IMG/VR virus record: IMGVR_UViG_3300009436_000001
Location: 1 to 41,796 of that record
Strand: one strand, 5' to 3'
Origin: a virus
Length of the DNA: 41,796 nucleotides
This document shows positions 39,773 through 41,796 of this stretch, one piece after another; positions within the stretch are counted from its first letter, which is position 1, and each line of letters begins with the position of its first letter. The notes under the pieces were generated by a model, which worked only from the letters and a program-made list of their open reading frames with translations, was not told where the DNA came from and searched no databases. A program made the translations under genes and the position numbers.

Positions 39773-41796
39773 CAGTTCTTTTCATACCTCCAGCTAGATA
39801 TAAACTATCAAAAATAAACTCCTTATATGTTATACCTGTAATTTTTATCAATAAGGAATCAGCTTTAAAACGCAACGTTTCTTGAGGATATATTGCTTTT
39901 TCATTATTTGAATATTCATCTATATCAAATCTACTAAAATCATACTTACTATTTATTTGATTAACATCAATATCAGTAAGTTCATAATTGGACATATCAA
40001 AATTAATATATAATTTTACTTTTATTTTTATATTCTCACCAGAATTACACCCTAAGTAAACATTTTCATTATACCAAGTAGTAGGCATATTCAACCAATT
40101 ATAAGTAATATTAAATGGAATAGGGTTATTTTCCATATCCACATAATTTTTATTGGTTATTTTATCGGCATAAACTAATGTTTTGTTTTTATATGATAGA
40201 TATAGATTCTTTGAAACCGAATCGTATAGAAAACTTTTACTTGTGCTGAAATTTTGAGTAAATATTGTCCAGAATCCTTGACCTTTTAATTGGTAAATAT
40301 AACAATTATGAATAAACCTAAACCCTATAAATCCTCCATAAGGGTATATAAAAGAATATAATGATCTATATTCCCTTTCAGTTTTTAAATTTTCCAATTG
40401 TTTTTTAATATAGCTATTTACTGACTCTGCAAAAAACAGATCAATATTCAAATTATTGAAACCATCTATTTTAATACTGCATATTCCAAATTTGGATAGA
40501 AATATAAAAACGTTAGGTAATTCTACAAACATATTTTTATTAAATATTCCAACAGGTTCGGTTTTCTGCCATCTGAAATCCCCAAAATCTATATTCTGAC
40601 CATCATTAATAACAGTTGGATCGTTTCCAGTCCATATTTGCACTGATTCCTTACCCCAAAACAGTATTCGCCCCTGATAACTATTAAAACACTGTAGATC
40701 GTCAATTTTATTACTATTTGAAGATAGGTTTATCTGTCCTATAATTCCTTTAGTACTATACCAATCAAATATTGATTTTCTTTTACTACAATAATACACA
40801 AGCATTGATTTATCGGGAGTTCTATATTTATTGTAAAATGAACCCCCACTATCTAACGCAAATAATCTATCATTAATAATATTAATATAACTAAAATAAG
40901 GTATTGATTTATCATAATATAACCTTTGAGGTTCGTTTATAAAATTGTTGGCAAAAGTTATAGTTACTTCCAACTCATTTTGGTCAACAGTAAAAACTAT
41001 ATTTGTTATAGTTTTAGAATTTTTTAAATCCAGATTGTTTGCTATTCTAACTACTTTATTAACTGTTAAATTTTCTCTTAATTCTACTTCATATTCTAAA
41101 GCAACTCGCATACTTAACTGATTGTTGAATATTTTAGTAATTGAATTACTATCTATCTGATAATCAGCTTTTAGTTCCTTTAAAGTAGTTCCGTCATAAT
41201 ATAAAACAGCATCAATACCATTGCATATAACAAGATAATTCTGATAATTTATATGTGATACAAGTACATTAGGGTTTAAATCAAGAATTAATGCTTGAGG
41301 ATTATCTATAACTTGCGTATCTATAAATTTGTAAACTCCAGCTCTCTCTACCCATAATGTAAATAATGGATCAAAAAAAGTAGAGTCTAAATTTACTTTA
41401 AATAAAATATATTTTTCATTTTTTTCAACATCAAAAATTTCAACAATATCAGAATAGGTTTCTTGCTCTATATAAATATTAACTTCTTCAAAAATATATT
41501 TATCTAAAATAGATTTTTGGTTATCATCTAAACCTTTTATATCAATTTTTATTTCAGTAATATTATTATCTTTTTTATTTACAGCTATAATATTGTGAAC
41601 AACATCTGGAATTTTTGTAAAATATGTTTGATATACTAACAACTCTGATTTTCCAGCAGAGTTAATGTAATTCATTAATTTTAACTGTTCGTTGAATATT
41701 TTATTAAGGTCTATTTGATATTCTGCAACTATTCTTGTCCCATTTCGAACAGATAGATTATTATCCTCATTCAAAACCATGTTTTGAATATACTTA
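39762..41796 (-). CDS. gp10-like packaged-DNA stabilisation / tail hub protein, main part
   Basis: The frame is open to the window end and continues into 1-227 after circularisation (712 residues in all). The beta-propeller-like body has Trp/Tyr-rich repeats, for example RLFALDSGGSFYNKYRTPDK, NSYQGRILFWGKESVQIWTG and PNVFIFLSKFGICSIKIDG. This fits the P22 gp10 / T7 gp12 type of tail proteins that close the portal and carry the fibres. Its place between the adaptor-like gene and the fibre genes supports this. The Met at 41780 is internal. The last bases overlap the first fibre gene. Confidence 0.7.
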   Translation of the reverse strand, partial: KYIQNMVLNEDNNLSVRNGTRIVAEYQIDLNKIFNEQLKLMNYINSAGKSELLVYQTYFTKIPDVVHNIIAVNKKDNNITEIKIDIKGLDDNQKSILDKYIFEEVNIYIEQETYSDIVEIFDVEKNEKYILFKVNLDSTFFDPLFTLWVERAGVYKFIDTQVIDNPQALILDLNPNVLVSHINYQNYLVICNGIDAVLYYDGTTLKELKADYQIDSNSITKIFNNQLSMRVALEYEVELRENLTVNKVVRIANNLDLKNSKTITNIVFTVDQNELEVTITFANNFINEPQRLYYDKSIPYFSYINIINDRLFALDSGGSFYNKYRTPDKSMLVYYCSKRKSIFDWYSTKGIIGQINLSSNSNKIDDLQCFNSYQGRILFWGKESVQIWTGNDPTVINDGQNIDFGDFRWQKTEPVGIFNKNMFVELPNVFIFLSKFGICSIKIDGFNNLNIDLFFAESVNSYIKKQLENLKTEREYRSLYSFIYPYGGFIGFRFIHNCYIYQLKGQGFWTIFTQNFSTSKSFLYDSVSKNLYLSYKNKTLVYADKITNKNYVDMENNPIPFNITYNWLNMPTTWYNENVYLGCNSGENIKIKVKLYINFDMSNYELTDIDVNQINSKYDFSRFDIDEYSNNEKAIYPQETLRFKADSLLIKITGITYKEFIFDSLYLAGGMKRTDGN
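41674..41796. repeat. Terminal direct repeat, right copy (identical to 1-123)
   Basis: Exact copy of the first 123 bases. One copy should be removed when closing the molecule. Confidence 0.95.

Noticed and set aside
1-41796. Temperate phage
   Set aside because: No integrase, excisionase or recognisable CI/Cro-type repressor was found; small unknown proteins could still include a regulator, so this is not final.

Overview
The window is an almost complete, AT-rich genome of a short-tailed (podovirus-like) tailed phage. Bases 1-123 are repeated exactly at 41674-41796. One gene (the gp10-like stabilisation protein) reads in frame across that join, so the molecule is best read as a circle or circular permutation of about 41,673 bp. 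A Gram-negative host is indicated by a two-component spanin with an overlapping lipoprotein, a second small lipoprotein in the lysis block, and a cytoplasmic-type GH24 lysozyme with holin candidates. No integrase, repressor, tRNA or rRNA was recognised, so a lytic lifestyle is more likely, though not proven.

Layout. A divergent control region (about 15241-15976) carries good sigma70-type promoters in both directions, a perfect DnaA-box match, GTGAGTAAG iterons, a 23-bp inverted repeat and a run of six AT-rich 9-mers; it is the best origin candidate. To the right (16.1-27.0 kb, plus strand) lie small early genes, then a replication cassette: VirE-type primase-helicase, RecB/Cas4-like Fe-S nuclease (DUF2800-like), DUF2815-like protein, DUF6948-like protein, a family B DNA polymerase, a VRR-NUC nuclease, small coupled genes and an SNF2 helicase. 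To the left (minus strand, 15.2 kb down through 1 and on from 41.8 to 27.2 kb) lie two small leftward genes, a long hairpin, a strong promoter with an adjacent dyad, and one very long late operon: TerS, TerL, a patatin-like phospholipase, tail fibres (one with an S74 chaperone domain), small proteins, P22-type portal, scaffold, N4gp56/DUF4043-like capsid, two paralogous capsid-associated proteins, adaptor, gp10-like stabiliser, three related fibre proteins, a GNAT-like protein, three large ejection-type proteins, holins, lysozyme, lipoprotein, a multi-pass membrane protein and the spanins. The operon ends at a leftward intrinsic terminator at 27016-27050.

The most unusual feature is at 21.93-23.14 kb. 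The junction between the DUF6948-like gene and the polymerase gene is filled with about 1.2 kb of GC-richer hexanucleotide words (GGC TCT, GGC TAT, GGC GAT, GGA GAT, GGC CAT, GGC TGT, AAA GAT) arranged as serial mini-ORFs of the form MERIRQIKT-(Gly-X)n-Tyr-stop. Copies of the end of the upstream gene and of the start of the polymerase gene are embedded between the tracts, joined at short shared sequences. It looks like a repeat that expands and captures its flanks, right at the polymerase start codon. A second interesting point is a phospholipase with a complete patatin active site inside the late operon, which together with a large membrane protein in the lysis block may hint at a host that lives inside eukaryotic cells; that host inference is weak. 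Eight small genes and one 18-residue reading frame that are easily missed are also listed.
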